Assembly (NCBI RefSeq): GCF_000374805.1
Contig: NZ_KB895334.1
Coordinates: 194,685 to 258,684, forward strand
Reading direction: 5' to 3'
Source: Chitiniphilus shinanonensis DSM 23277
GTDB taxonomy: Bacteria > Pseudomonadota > Gammaproteobacteria > Burkholderiales > Chitinibacteraceae
Length of the DNA: 64,000 nucleotides
How positions within the stretch are numbered: the first letter of the stretch is position 1; each line of letters starts with the position of its first letter. The notes beneath the pieces were generated by a model, which searched no databases, was not told the DNA's origin, and worked only from the letters and a program-made list of their open reading frames with translations. Shown here piece by piece: positions 8,695 through 19,130 of this stretch. The position numbers were made by a program, and so were the translations under genes.

Positions 8695-10071
8695 ATGAGC
8701 CAACGACAATTCAGCCTCAATGCCTTCATTCCCGCCACCGGCCATCACGTGGCGGCGTGGCGTCACCCCGACGCCGCGGCCGACGGCGGCCACGACCTGC
8801 AACACTACGTGCGCGTGGCGCAGGCGGCCGAGGCCGCCAAGTTCGACGGCGTGTTCCTCGCCGACAGCGCGGCGGTGTGGGGCGGCGCCGGGGTCGGCGG
8901 CACCGACCGCCAGGGGCTGGAGGCCCTGTCGCGCAGCGCGCGTGGCGCGCATTTCGAGCCGATCACGCTGCTGTCGGCGCTGGCGGCGGTCACCGAGCGC
9001 ATCGGCCTGATCGCCACCGTGACCACCACCTACAACGAACCGTTCCACCTCGCGCGCAAGTTCGCGTCGCTCGACTGGCTGTCGAACGGCCGCGCCGGCT
9101 GGAACCTGGTCACCTCGGCCAACCAGCACGAGGCGCCCAACTTCGGCCTGGACGCGCACGTCGAACACGCCGACCGCTATCAGCGCGCCGAGGAATTCAT
9201 CGACGTGGTGAAGGGCCTGTGGGACAGCTGGGAGGACGACGCCTTCCAGCGCGACAAGGACAGCGGCGTGTACTTCGACCCGGACAAGCTGCACACGCTT
9301 CACCACCGTGGCGCGCACTTCAAGGTGCGCGGGCCGCTGAACGTGGCGCGGCCGCCGCAGGGCTACCCGGTGCTGGTGCAGGCCGGCTCCAGCGAGCCGG
9401 GCAAGGAGCTGGCGGCGCGCACCGCCGAGGTGATCTTCACCGCGCAGCAGACGCTGGCCGATGCCCAGGCGTTCTACGCCGACGTGAAAGGCCGGCTGGC
9501 GCGTTACGGCCGCAGCCCCGATTCGTTGAAGATCCTGCCCGGCGTGTTCCCGGTGGTGGGGCGCACCGAGGCCGAGGCGCGGGAGAAGTTCGAGGCATTG
9601 CAGAACCTGATCGACCCCAAGGTCGGGCTGGCGCTGCTGTCCGGCATGATCGGCGGCTTCGACCTGTCGGCGTACCCGGTGGACGGCCCGTTGCCCGAGC
9701 TGCCGGCGTCCAACGGCGGCAAGAGCCGCCAGGCGCTGCTGATCGACAAGGCGCGGCGCGAAGGGCTGACCATCCGCCAGTTGTACCTGTCGATCGCCGG
9801 CGCGCGCGGCCATTGGCAAGTGGTCGGCTCGGCCGAACAGGTCGCGGACCAGTTGCAGGCGTGGTTCGAACAGGGCGCGGCCGACGGTTTCAACCTGATG
9901 CCGCCGGTGCTGCCCACCGGGCTGGACGACTTCATCGAGCTGGTGCTGCCGATCCTGCGCGAGCGGGGCCTGTTCCGCAGCGAATACCAGGGCCGTACGC
10001 TGCGCGAGCACCTGGGTCTGGGCCGGCCGGACAACCATCACGCCGCTCGGCGCAACCGGGCCGCGGCCTGA
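8695..10071 (+). CDS. NtaA/SnaA-type FMN-dependent monooxygenase
   Basis: A 458-residue luciferase-like flavin monooxygenase of the NtaA/SnaA/DmoA group, normal length about 440-460. It would use FMNH2 from a separate reductase to oxidise organic sulfur or nitrogen compounds. Visible family features are the N-terminal LNAFIPATGHHVAAWRHPDA, the NEPFHLARKFASLDWLS and AGWNLVTSAN segments, and the C-terminal FVELVLP-like segment (DDFIELVLPILRERG). The frame opens at 8572, but the stretch before 8695 does not match the family, so the ATG at 8695 is chosen. No reductase or transporter gene is adjacent, so the substrate cannot be inferred. Confidence 0.9.
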   Translation: MSQRQFSLNAFIPATGHHVAAWRHPDAAADGGHDLQHYVRVAQAAEAAKFDGVFLADSAAVWGGAGVGGTDRQGLEALSRSARGAHFEPITLLSALAAVTERIGLIATVTTTYNEPFHLARKFASLDWLSNGRAGWNLVTSANQHEAPNFGLDAHVEHADRYQRAEEFIDVVKGLWDSWEDDAFQRDKDSGVYFDPDKLHTLHHRGAHFKVRGPLNVARPPQGYPVLVQAGSSEPGKELAARTAEVIFTAQQTLADAQAFYADVKGRLARYGRSPDSLKILPGVFPVVGRTEAEAREKFEALQNLIDPKVGLALLSGMIGGFDLSAYPVDGPLPELPASNGGKSRQALLIDKARREGLTIRQLYLSIAGARGHWQVVGSAEQVADQLQAWFEQGAADGFNLMPPVLPTGLDDFIELVLPILRERGLFRSEYQGRTLREHLGLGRPDNHHAARRNRAAA

Positions 10072-10100
10072 GCGCGGCAGGCACTTTCTTCCACTACCTT

Positions 10101-10146
10101 GTCGGAAAGGCTCGCGCCGCCGGGCGCGGCCCTCCGGCTTTCCGAC
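10101..10146. terminator. Hairpin after the monooxygenase gene
   Basis: Arms GTCGGAAAG (10101-10109) and CTTTCCGAC (10138-10146) enclose a GC-rich inner hairpin. It lies between two plus-strand genes. No T tract follows, so it may be a processing or attenuating structure. Confidence 0.4.
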
Positions 10147-10180
10147 GCCCACGCCATCCAGACCCTTTCACGGACACGCC

Positions 10181-10969
10181 ATGACCCAAGCCCCCACGCC
10201 CGCTGGCTTTGCCCACGCCACGCCTCCTGTCACGGCCACCTTGATCGTCACCGATGACGCCGGGCTGGAGACCGGCGACATCCGCCTGGGCGAGATCGAC
10301 GCCTACTTCGCCCGGCCGCAGGGCGCGGGCCCGTTCCCGGTGGTGCTGGTGGTGCACGAGATCTTCGGCGTGCACGAGCATATCCGCGACGTGGTGCGGC
10401 GCTTCGCCAAGGCGGGCTACCTGGCGGTGGCGCCGGAGCTGTTCCAGCGCCAGGGCGACGTGCGCCAGTTGGGGGAGTTCGACCAGATCCGGCCGGTGGT
10501 GGCGCGGGTGGCGGACGAACAGATATTCGCCGACCTGGACGCGGCGCTGGATTGGGCCGTCGCACACGGCGGCGACGCGGCGCGGGTGGCGCTGAACGGC
10601 TTCTGCTGGGGCGGGCGCATCGCCTGGCTCTACGCCGCGCGCCAGCCACGGTTGCGTGCCGCCGTGGCCTGGTACGGCCGGCTGGTGGGCGAGGCCACCG
10701 CCAACCAGCCGCGTTTTCCGGCCGACGTCGCGGCCGAACTGCAAGTGCCGGTGCTGGGCCTGTACGGCGGGCGCGACAGCGGCATCCCGCTCGATACCGT
10801 CGCCGCGTTCCAGGCAGCGTTGCGGGCGGCCGGCGATCCGTCGGAGATCCATGTCTACCCGGAGGCCGGTCATGCCTTCTACGCCGACTACCGCCCCAAC
10901 TATCACGCCGCGTCGGCACAGGACGGCTGGCAGCGCACGCTGGCGTGGTTCCGCCGGCATGGGGTGTAG
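10181..10969 (+). CDS. Dienelactone hydrolase family protein
   Basis: A 262-residue alpha/beta hydrolase of the dienelactone hydrolase family, typical length. The nucleophile elbow GFCWGGR places the catalytic Cys at residue 142. The Asp lies in YGGRDSGIP and the His in EAGHAFYAD. The N-terminal part (PFPVVLVVHEIFGVHEHIRDV) is the family oxyanion region. It is probably a cytoplasmic hydrolase of lactones or esters; the natural substrate is not evident from the neighbours. The ATG at 10181 gives the expected N-terminus. It converges on hemB, separated by a strong hairpin. Confidence 0.92.
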   Translation: MTQAPTPAGFAHATPPVTATLIVTDDAGLETGDIRLGEIDAYFARPQGAGPFPVVLVVHEIFGVHEHIRDVVRRFAKAGYLAVAPELFQRQGDVRQLGEFDQIRPVVARVADEQIFADLDAALDWAVAHGGDAARVALNGFCWGGRIAWLYAARQPRLRAAVAWYGRLVGEATANQPRFPADVAAELQVPVLGLYGGRDSGIPLDTVAAFQAALRAAGDPSEIHVYPEAGHAFYADYRPNYHAASAQDGWQRTLAWFRRHGV

Positions 10970-10995
10970 CCGGTAGCCCGGATCGCGGACATGAA

Positions 10996-11021
10996 AAACG
11001 GCACCCCGCGGGGTGCCGTTT
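10996..11021. terminator. Bidirectional terminator
   Basis: Perfect 13-base arms, AAACGGCACCCCG and its complement, with A and T runs at the two ends. It sits between convergent genes (dienelactone hydrolase and hemB) and should end transcription in both directions. Confidence 0.85.
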
Positions 11022-11036
11022 GCAAGGTCGGTGCGC

Positions 11037-13006
<1,970 letters not shown>

Positions 13007-13143
13007 GCGTGTGCCGACGGCCCTTCCGGCAAGGGGCGATGTCGGGCTCCGCGAGCACGCTCCGCGCTGCGCCCACAGCGTGGTCGGATATTGAGTCAAC
13101 CTGCTTGCCTTTCATCGGCGAGGGTTTGCACCTCGCCGCTTTT

Positions 13144-13160
13144 ATGTTGCGATGCAACAT
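13144..13160. promoter_or_regulatory. Small palindrome upstream of DUF3422 gene
   Basis: ATGTTGC and GCAACAT are perfect 7-base arms around GAT, 74 bp upstream of the next start. It could be an operator or a weak hairpin; nothing else supports a role. Confidence 0.35.
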
Positions 13161-13233
13161 GCGATGACCGCCGATGGCGGCCGCCTGTCCTCCGCCATCT
13201 TTCGACGATGGCGAACCTTTCGAGGAGCCTCGC

Positions 13234-14535
13234 ATGAACGCACCCGCCGTCTGCTCACCGTTATCCGATCACCCGCTGCGCCGCGAACTGAACGACGAGG
13301 CCCACGCCCGGCCGTTCGAGCCGCTGGCCACCCCGGCGCGGCTCAGCTTCGTCGCCTATCTTCACCGCAACGCCAGCGCCGAGCAGGAGCAATGGCTGGT
13401 CGGGGAGCTGTGCGCCTGGGCGGATGTACCACCGCCGCAGCCGGGTTGCGTGCATTTCTCCACCCGGCTCGGCGCGCTGCGCTTCAAATGGGCGCGCCAC
13501 GCCGAGTATTCGTCGATGACGGTGATCGCCGACGGCGGTGTGGCCGAGTCGTTCGCCGTCACCGCGCTGGCCGAGCTGCCGGCCGACTGGCTGGCGCAGT
13601 TGCCTGGCAACGTACTGCACGCCGCGCACGCGCTGCTGCTGTCGGACGACGCCCTGCCCACCGGCATCGAGGAGATCTCGGCGCGCTATTTCGGTGGCAA
13701 CGACCTGATCGGTGCCGGCCTGGGCGATGGCGCCGGGCGCGCGTTCACCGACTTTCGCATCGGCCCCGACGGCTTCAGCCGCTATGTGGTGGGCAATGGC
13801 ACCATGGGCCGGCGGCAGGCCGGGCGGATGTTGCAGCGGCTGTTCGAGATCGACAGCTACCGCATGCTGGCGCTGCTGGCCTTGCCGGTGGCCAAGAGCA
13901 TCTCGCCCGAATTGGCGGATGCGGATCGGGAGCTGGCCGAGCTGACCAGCGCGATGTCGGCGGCGCGGCAGGACGACGAACCGCTGTTGCTGGATCGGCT
14001 GACCCAATTGGCGGCGCGCATCGAGAGCGCACTGTCGCGCACCGACTTCCGCTTTTCCGCCGCCCACGCCTACCACGAGATCGTGCGGCGCCGCGTGGCC
14101 GAGCTGCGCGAAACGCGCGTCCAGGGCGTACAGCCGTTCACCGAGTTCGTCGAGCGCCGCCTGAGCCCGGCGATGGACACCTGCGAATCGGTGGCGCGGC
14201 GCCAGCGGGTGCTGGCCGCCCGGGTGGCGCGCGCCTCGTCGCTGTTGCGCACCCGGGTGGAGATCACCCACGAGCGGCAGAACCAGCAGTTGCTGGCGTC
14301 GATGGATCGGCGGGCGCATTTGCAGCTGCGCTTGCAGGAAACGGTGGAAGGGCTTTCAGTGGCTGCCATCACCTATTACACCGTTGGTTTGGTGGGCTAT
14401 CTGGGCAAGGGCGTGAAGGCGGTCGGCGTGCCGGTCGATGCGGAGCTTCTGACCGCCATCGCCATTCCGGTGGTGGCGCTGACCGTGGCGTGGGGCCTGC
14501 GCCGCTTCCGTCGCTCGCTTGTTGCGCAAGCGTAG
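13234..14535 (+). CDS. DUF3422 family membrane protein
   Basis: A 433-residue protein of the DUF3422 family, found mainly in alpha- and betaproteobacteria. The diagnostic N-terminus reads LRRELNDEAHARPFEPL. The central region is helical and charged, with likely coiled-coil segments (LTSAMSAARQDDEPLLLDRL, then LRTRVEITHERQNQQLL). Two hydrophobic segments near residues 372-395 and 407-425 would anchor it in the membrane, leaving a large soluble N-terminal domain. The ATG at 13234 follows a CGAGGAG ribosome site; the frame itself opens at 13174. Function unknown. It appears to be a single-gene unit. Confidence 0.88.
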   Translation: MNAPAVCSPLSDHPLRRELNDEAHARPFEPLATPARLSFVAYLHRNASAEQEQWLVGELCAWADVPPPQPGCVHFSTRLGALRFKWARHAEYSSMTVIADGGVAESFAVTALAELPADWLAQLPGNVLHAAHALLLSDDALPTGIEEISARYFGGNDLIGAGLGDGAGRAFTDFRIGPDGFSRYVVGNGTMGRRQAGRMLQRLFEIDSYRMLALLALPVAKSISPELADADRELAELTSAMSAARQDDEPLLLDRLTQLAARIESALSRTDFRFSAAHAYHEIVRRRVAELRETRVQGVQPFTEFVERRLSPAMDTCESVARRQRVLAARVARASSLLRTRVEITHERQNQQLLASMDRRAHLQLRLQETVEGLSVAAITYYTVGLVGYLGKGVKAVGVPVDAELLTAIAIPVVALTVAWGLRRFRRSLVAQA

Positions 14536-14739
14536 CAATTTTCGATGTAAGACAAAGAGTTAGCCGGGTTTGAGTGCGGGCCGTACTTCCGTACGGGGGC
14601 GCGCAGTCAGGCTAGAGTGAAAACTTCAAGGTGTCCTGCCGACATACCCTGACTGTCGCTAACACGGCTGTCAGCTTCCCCGGGGGAAATTGGCAATCAG
14701 GTAAAACCCGATTGCACGGCGGTGCGTTCCATCCAATGA

Positions 14740-14777
14740 TCCTGGAATAAGACCAAAAAACTGGTCCTATTCCAGGA
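14740..14777. promoter_or_regulatory. 16-bp-arm inverted repeat upstream of degV
   Basis: Arms TCCTGGAATAAGACCA and TGGTCCTATTCCAGGA pair with one mismatch around a 6-base A-rich loop. The right arm overlaps an alternative palindrome, CTGGTCC..GGACCAG (14761-14781). It lies 60 bp upstream of the DegV start and could be an operator (GntR/HutC sites often contain TGGTC..GACCA) or a leader hairpin. Confidence 0.5.
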
Positions 14778-14798
14778 CCAGGATAATACCAATCGTGG
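14778..14798 (+). promoter_or_regulatory. Site shared with chitinase promoter (copy near degV)
   Basis: GGATAATACCAATCGTGG at 14781-14798 is identical over 18 bases to the opposite strand of 30395-30412 upstream of the first chitinase. Together with CCA before it, it makes the imperfect palindrome CCAGGATAATACCAA. A shared regulator is possible. Confidence 0.4.
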
Positions 14799-14836
14799 CT
14801 GCTTATGCATGTTTGGGAAACTTCTGGAGAGAAGCT

Positions 14837-15778
14837 GTGCGCATTGGCATCGTTACCGATTCCTGCTGTGATTTGCCGCGTTCGTTTATCGACGAAAACG
14901 GCATCGTGATCCTGCCGATCACCATTTCCTCGGCGTCGCAACAATTCGTCGATACCCGCAATCCCAGCGCCACGCTGGAGTTCTATTGGCGGATTCGGCA
15001 GGGGGAAAACAGCTTCGAATCCGCCCCGCTTTCCGTCGAGCAAATCCGTGCACTGTTCCTGGAGCGGCTGGTCGTCGAATACGACTACATCTTCTGCCTG
15101 ACCGTGATGTCCAGCCGCAGCCGCATCCACGAATACGCCACCCAGGCGTCGTTCGGCATCCTCAACAGCTACAAGCCGGTGCGCGAGGCCGCCGGGGTGT
15201 CCGGGCCGTTTTCGCTGCGGGTGTTCGATACGGGCACGCTGTTCCCGGGGCAGGGCCTGATCGTGGCCGAGGTGGCGCGGCTGGTGCGCGAGGAACGCTC
15301 CACGCTGGAGATCATTCGCCACATCGAGCGGTTGCAGCAGCTGACCCAGGCGTTCCTGATCCCGGAGAACCTGGACCAGTTGCGCCGTCAGGCGCGCAGC
15401 AAGGGCGACAAGAGCGTCGGGCTGGCGTCGTACGTGCTGGGTAGCGCGCTCGACATCAAGCCGATCATCCGTGGGTTCCAGGGCCAGACCGAGCCGGTGG
15501 GCCGGGTGCGTGGCTTCGAGGCCGGAGTCGAGCGCCTGTTCGCCGCAGCCTGCCAACAGATCGAGAACGGGCTGACGGCGCCGACCATCTGCGTCAGCTA
15601 CGGTGGCGAGGTGGACCGTGTGACCACGCTGCCGGGCTGGACGGAACTGGTGCGGGTGGCCAGGCAGCACCGCGTGACGCTGCACGTGGCCGAGATGAGC
15701 GCCACCGCCGCGGTCAATATCGGGGTCGAGGGCCTGGCGCTGGCCTTCGCCAGCCCCCGCGAGACCCGTTTCGATTGA
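14837..15778 (+). CDS. DegV family fatty-acid-binding protein
   Basis: A 313-residue DegV-family protein. DegV proteins bind a fatty acid and in Gram-positive bacteria deliver it to fatty acid kinase; no kinase gene is nearby. Family features are the N-terminal RIGIVTDSCCDLPRSFI, the IFCLTVMSSRSRIHEYA strand-helix, and a late GGEVDRV segment. The frame opens at 14795, but GTG at 14837 follows a CTGGAGAGA site by the right distance and gives the expected family N-terminus, so GTG is chosen. Genes of this family are less common in proteobacteria. A terminator follows directly. Confidence 0.85.
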   Translation: MRIGIVTDSCCDLPRSFIDENGIVILPITISSASQQFVDTRNPSATLEFYWRIRQGENSFESAPLSVEQIRALFLERLVVEYDYIFCLTVMSSRSRIHEYATQASFGILNSYKPVREAAGVSGPFSLRVFDTGTLFPGQGLIVAEVARLVREERSTLEIIRHIERLQQLTQAFLIPENLDQLRRQARSKGDKSVGLASYVLGSALDIKPIIRGFQGQTEPVGRVRGFEAGVERLFAAACQQIENGLTAPTICVSYGGEVDRVTTLPGWTELVRVARQHRVTLHVAEMSATAAVNIGVEGLALAFASPRETRFD

Positions 15779-15786
15779 CAAAAAAA

Positions 15787-15806
15787 GTGCCGGTTTGCAC
15801 CGGCAC
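15787..15806. terminator. Hairpin after degV
   Basis: GTGCCGGT and ACCGGCAC pair around TTGC, preceded by a run of A on the plus strand. It lies between convergent degV and the chemoreceptor gene; the A run makes it a better terminator for the minus strand. Confidence 0.6.
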
Positions 15807-15978
15807 CAAGCTGTCGCGAATCGTTGCAATCGCTATCGCGCCTTATGAGCGCTATCCCTGAGCATTGATATGTCGTTGGTGGGTTCGCGACGGATGGAGA
15901 AGGTGGGCCATCGCGATGTCGTTCGGTTCGGGTACGGGGGATACCTTCGCCTCGCGGCCGGATGGCCCATGGAAGTCG

Positions 15979-17673
15979 TCAACCGGGCTGGAGCGAAGCC
16001 GCCCCGATCTTGAACTGGGCGATCTGCTCGCTGGTGCGTTCGGCGGCCACCGCCATCGACTGCGCGTTCTCCGAGGTGAGTTGCGACGCGGCGTGACCTT
16101 CCTCGGTCATCTGGGCCACGGTTTCCACATGGCGCGCGATGTCCTGGCTGGCCGCGCTCTGTTCGCGCAGCGCACCGGAGATATCGCCGATCGAATCGGA
16201 TACGCGCGAGGCCAGCGCCTCGATGCGGCCGATGCATTCGCCGACCTGTTCGGCCAGTTGCTGGCCGTCGTTGGCCTCCTTCGCCACCTGCTGCATTTCC
16301 TGCACCGCGCCGCTGCTGCTTTGCTGGATGCGGGTGACCATGCTGGAAATTTCCAGCGAGGAATTGGCGGTGCGTTCGGCCAGTTTGCGGATTTCGTCCG
16401 CCACCACCGCGAAGCCGCGCCCCTGCTCGCCGGCCCGCGCCGCTTCGATGGCGGCGTTCAGCGCCAGCAGGTTGGTCTGCTCGGCCACTTCCTTGATGGT
16501 GGCGACGATGGACGAGATCTTCTGCGATTCCTCGCCCAACTGGCCGATGGTGGCCGCCGCGGTGTTCACGGTGGCGGCGATCTGGCGCATGCGCACGACC
16601 GAATCGTTGATGATCCCGGCGCTGGAGATCGATTCGTCGCGCGCCGAGTTGGCGACGGTCAGCGCGTCGGATGCGCTCTGGTTGATGTGCGACACGCTGA
16701 CGGTGAGCTGTTCCACGGCCGCGGCCATGGCCGATGCCGACTGGCTTTGCTTGGCCGAGCTGACCGCCACCTGTTCCGACGCGGTGGCCACGGTGCGGAT
16801 GGCGTCGCGCGATTCGTCGGTGCCGCTGCGGATCACCTGCAACGCCTGCTGGATGCGGCCGAGCAGCCTGTTGAACGCGGTGACCGTCTCGGCGATCTCG
16901 TCGCGCCCATTCACCGGCGCCCGTTGCGTGAAATCGTTGCTGCGTTCCACCAGCAGCGCCACCGAGCGCACGCTGTTCACGCCCTGCATGATGGTGCGGT
17001 AGGTGAGGAAGCCGAATAGGCACAAACCAGCCAGCAATACTGTCCCAACGGTAATCAACGAGATGGTCATTTTCCGTTGCGACGATAATGCCTGTTCAAC
17101 GGTTTGTTCGGAATCCTTGGCGTTGAATTCGACCATGCCATCAACGATCGGGCGCAATTTCTGATATATGGCATTTTGTTGTGGTGCTGTGGATTCGTAT
17201 TCAGCATATAGCTGGACGATGTCGGGCCGATCGTAATTCTCCTTCAACTTGTCGAGCAAAGGCAGATTACGCTGGCGATATAGCGCCACCCATTCATCCC
17301 ATATCTGCTTCAATTCGTTGAAGTTCCTGACATCGTCCACTTCCTCCGGCAGCAGCAGCGATTCGTAGACCTTGAGGTTTTCGGTCGTTTTGCGCATCGC
17401 CCGCTCGATCAGGGCCTCTGTGTCGGCCACCGCCTTGCGGCGCTGTTCCGGCGTCATATGCAATATCAGACTGATGTCCAGGTCCGCGCGCATGAGGTTG
17501 GTGCGTCCTTGATCCACCTGCAGGATGGCCGAAGTGGCTGGCAACTTGTTTTCGCCAACTTCACGCATTGCTTGCTCGGACTGATAGCCGGAGAGCAGCA
17601 GACTGCCAATCGAAAGTGCGAACAGGACGGCAAAAGCCGTGATTAATAGTGTAAGACGATGGCTGATTTTCAC
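15979..17673 (-). CDS. Methyl-accepting chemotaxis protein
   Basis: A 564-residue transmembrane chemoreceptor. Membrane segment 1 is at about residues 8-30 and segment 2 at about 200-225. Between them is a periplasmic four-helix-bundle sensor (4HB_MCP type) of about 170 residues. A HAMP domain follows (about 225-280), then the long cytoplasmic signalling domain with the hairpin tip [18 protein letters not shown]. No CheR-docking pentapeptide is visible at the C-terminus (ends ASLQPG). It relays ligand binding to CheA/CheW at the cell pole. No chemotaxis genes are adjacent. A divergent LysR gene starts 158 bp upstream of it, so co-regulation is plausible. Ligand unknown. Confidence 0.93.
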   Translation of the reverse strand: MKISHRLTLLITAFAVLFALSIGSLLLSGYQSEQAMREVGENKLPATSAILQVDQGRTNLMRADLDISLILHMTPEQRRKAVADTEALIERAMRKTTENLKVYESLLLPEEVDDVRNFNELKQIWDEWVALYRQRNLPLLDKLKENYDRPDIVQLYAEYESTAPQQNAIYQKLRPIVDGMVEFNAKDSEQTVEQALSSQRKMTISLITVGTVLLAGLCLFGFLTYRTIMQGVNSVRSVALLVERSNDFTQRAPVNGRDEIAETVTAFNRLLGRIQQALQVIRSGTDESRDAIRTVATASEQVAVSSAKQSQSASAMAAAVEQLTVSVSHINQSASDALTVANSARDESISSAGIINDSVVRMRQIAATVNTAAATIGQLGEESQKISSIVATIKEVAEQTNLLALNAAIEAARAGEQGRGFAVVADEIRKLAERTANSSLEISSMVTRIQQSSSGAVQEMQQVAKEANDGQQLAEQVGECIGRIEALASRVSDSIGDISGALREQSAASQDIARHVETVAQMTEEGHAASQLTSENAQSMAVAAERTSEQIAQFKIGAASLQPG

Positions 17674-17775
17674 GATTCCTCTCTTGAGTCGGATGACTAC
17701 GCATTTGAGGCAATGAACGTTCGCCTTTAGGATATGTCGAGGTAGTAATTAAAAAAAAGCAATCCAAAGGTGGTC

Positions 17776-17796
17776 GTGACAACTTACGGTTGTCAC
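17776..17796. promoter_or_regulatory. Perfect palindrome between chemoreceptor and LysR genes
   Basis: GTGACAAC and GTTGTCAC are perfect 8-base arms around TTACG, 35 bp upstream of the LysR start and 102 bp upstream of the chemoreceptor start. A LysR-type operator serving both genes is the simplest reading. Confidence 0.55.
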
Positions 17797-17831
17797 CCTA
17801 TTTGCAGTCAGAGTTGAATTGAGAGAGTGTC

Positions 17832-18725
17832 ATGAAAATCCATCAATTAGTTGCGCTTTCAACCATATCGAAAGTGAGCAGCATCCGGGCGGCGGCGCGG
17901 ACACTGGGGTTATCGCAACCTGCGGTGACCAAGGCGGTACGCGAGCTGGAATCGTCGCTGGGGCATTCGCTGCTGGAGCGCAGCCACCGGGGGTCGCAAT
18001 TGACCGAGGCCGGCAAGCTCGTCGCCCAGCGTGCCGGCTACATCGTGGCCGAGCTGCAATCGCTGGAGGACGAGGTCGCACAGTTGTATGCCGGCAGCCT
18101 GCCGCGCGTGGCCATCGGCATGGCGCCCTATGTCACGCGGGGCGTGTTCCCACAGGTGGTGGAGCGGCTGCATGCGCGTTACCCGGATGCGTCGATCATC
18201 GCCAACGAGGGCCTGTTGCACGACAGCCTGCGCCAACTGCGGGAAGGCGAAATCGACTTCTGCATCAATGGCTTGGTGCATAGCGAGCAGGGTGGGGAAT
18301 TCGATATCGAACCGCTGTTCCAGATCCCGTGGCAGGTGGTGGCACGGTATGACCATCCCGCCATGCGCGAGACCTCGCTCGACGGCATGCTCCAGTACAA
18401 CTGGACCACGGTCGGCGGCTGTGCGGATTCGAGCGCATTGTTGGAAACCGCCTTCGCCAGCACCGGCAAGGAGCCACCCGAGCACGTGGTGAACTGTGTC
18501 AGCTACGGCGCCGGCAAGGGCCTGATTCTGCACGCGAACTACCTGTGCCTGCTGCCCTGCCGCGGCAATGCCGACCTGCATCCCGAGATGCGCGTCATCT
18601 CGGTGATCGAGCCGCTGCCCAAGCTCCAGTTCGCGATGATCACGCTGCACGGCCGGCCGCGCACCCCGTTCATGGTCGAAGCGATGGACGAGTTCAGGAT
18701 CGAATGCAAAAGGCATTTAGGATGA
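17832..18725 (+). CDS. LysR-family transcriptional regulator
   Basis: A 297-residue LysR-type regulator. The N-terminal helix-turn-helix spans residues 3-62 (SSIRAAARTLGLSQPAVTKA, then VRELESSLG). The C-terminal two-lobed effector domain carries RVAIGMAPYVTRGVFPQVVE and the usual DFCINGL segment. It resembles regulators of the CysB/GltC type, but no specific effector is apparent. It is divergent from a chemoreceptor gene across a perfect 21-bp palindrome, so it may control that receptor and itself. Confidence 0.9.
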   Translation: MKIHQLVALSTISKVSSIRAAARTLGLSQPAVTKAVRELESSLGHSLLERSHRGSQLTEAGKLVAQRAGYIVAELQSLEDEVAQLYAGSLPRVAIGMAPYVTRGVFPQVVERLHARYPDASIIANEGLLHDSLRQLREGEIDFCINGLVHSEQGGEFDIEPLFQIPWQVVARYDHPAMRETSLDGMLQYNWTTVGGCADSSALLETAFASTGKEPPEHVVNCVSYGAGKGLILHANYLCLLPCRGNADLHPEMRVISVIEPLPKLQFAMITLHGRPRTPFMVEAMDEFRIECKRHLG

Positions 18726-19130
18726 GTTACCGCGTCGACAAGGCTGCGTTCCGGTGGTTGGCCGCCGCTGCCAAACCCCCGCCGGGTTTTGCCCGATTCC
18801 ATCCCGCCTGAGGCCGTTCCGACCGCTGGCTCCGCATACAGGATGCGGGCCTTGTTTTTTGCTTTTTCCCGCCTTTCCTTCCCTCTCGGTGAGCCTTTCT
18901 CGCAAACCGATATTTATCACTCCGTTCCCTCATCCATCGCTTGCCGCTTATATTTTGAGCAAATCGGCCGCAGTACGACCCTGCATTTCCGGTGCTTTGG
19001 CCAGGGCTGTGACATTTTCCAGCCGCAAAAGCGAGTGATTTACGCCATGCTTGGAGCGATTCCGGTCCTTCATCAGTAGGGCCATCCCTCAGGCTCCGGG
19101 GACACCTCTTTCCGACACTGGAGCAACACC
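18726..19130. other. 405-bp intergenic region before ndh
   Basis: It holds a weak hairpin just after the LysR gene (AAACCC..GGGTTT at 18773-18789). From 18850 to 19010 a pyrimidine-rich, locally AT-richer stretch probably contains the ndh promoter. No conserved protein or RNA was recognised. Confidence 0.4.

Noticed and set aside
15781-15806. Terminator after degV considered as a riboswitch or small RNA
   Set aside because: A simple 8-bp hairpin with no further conserved structure.
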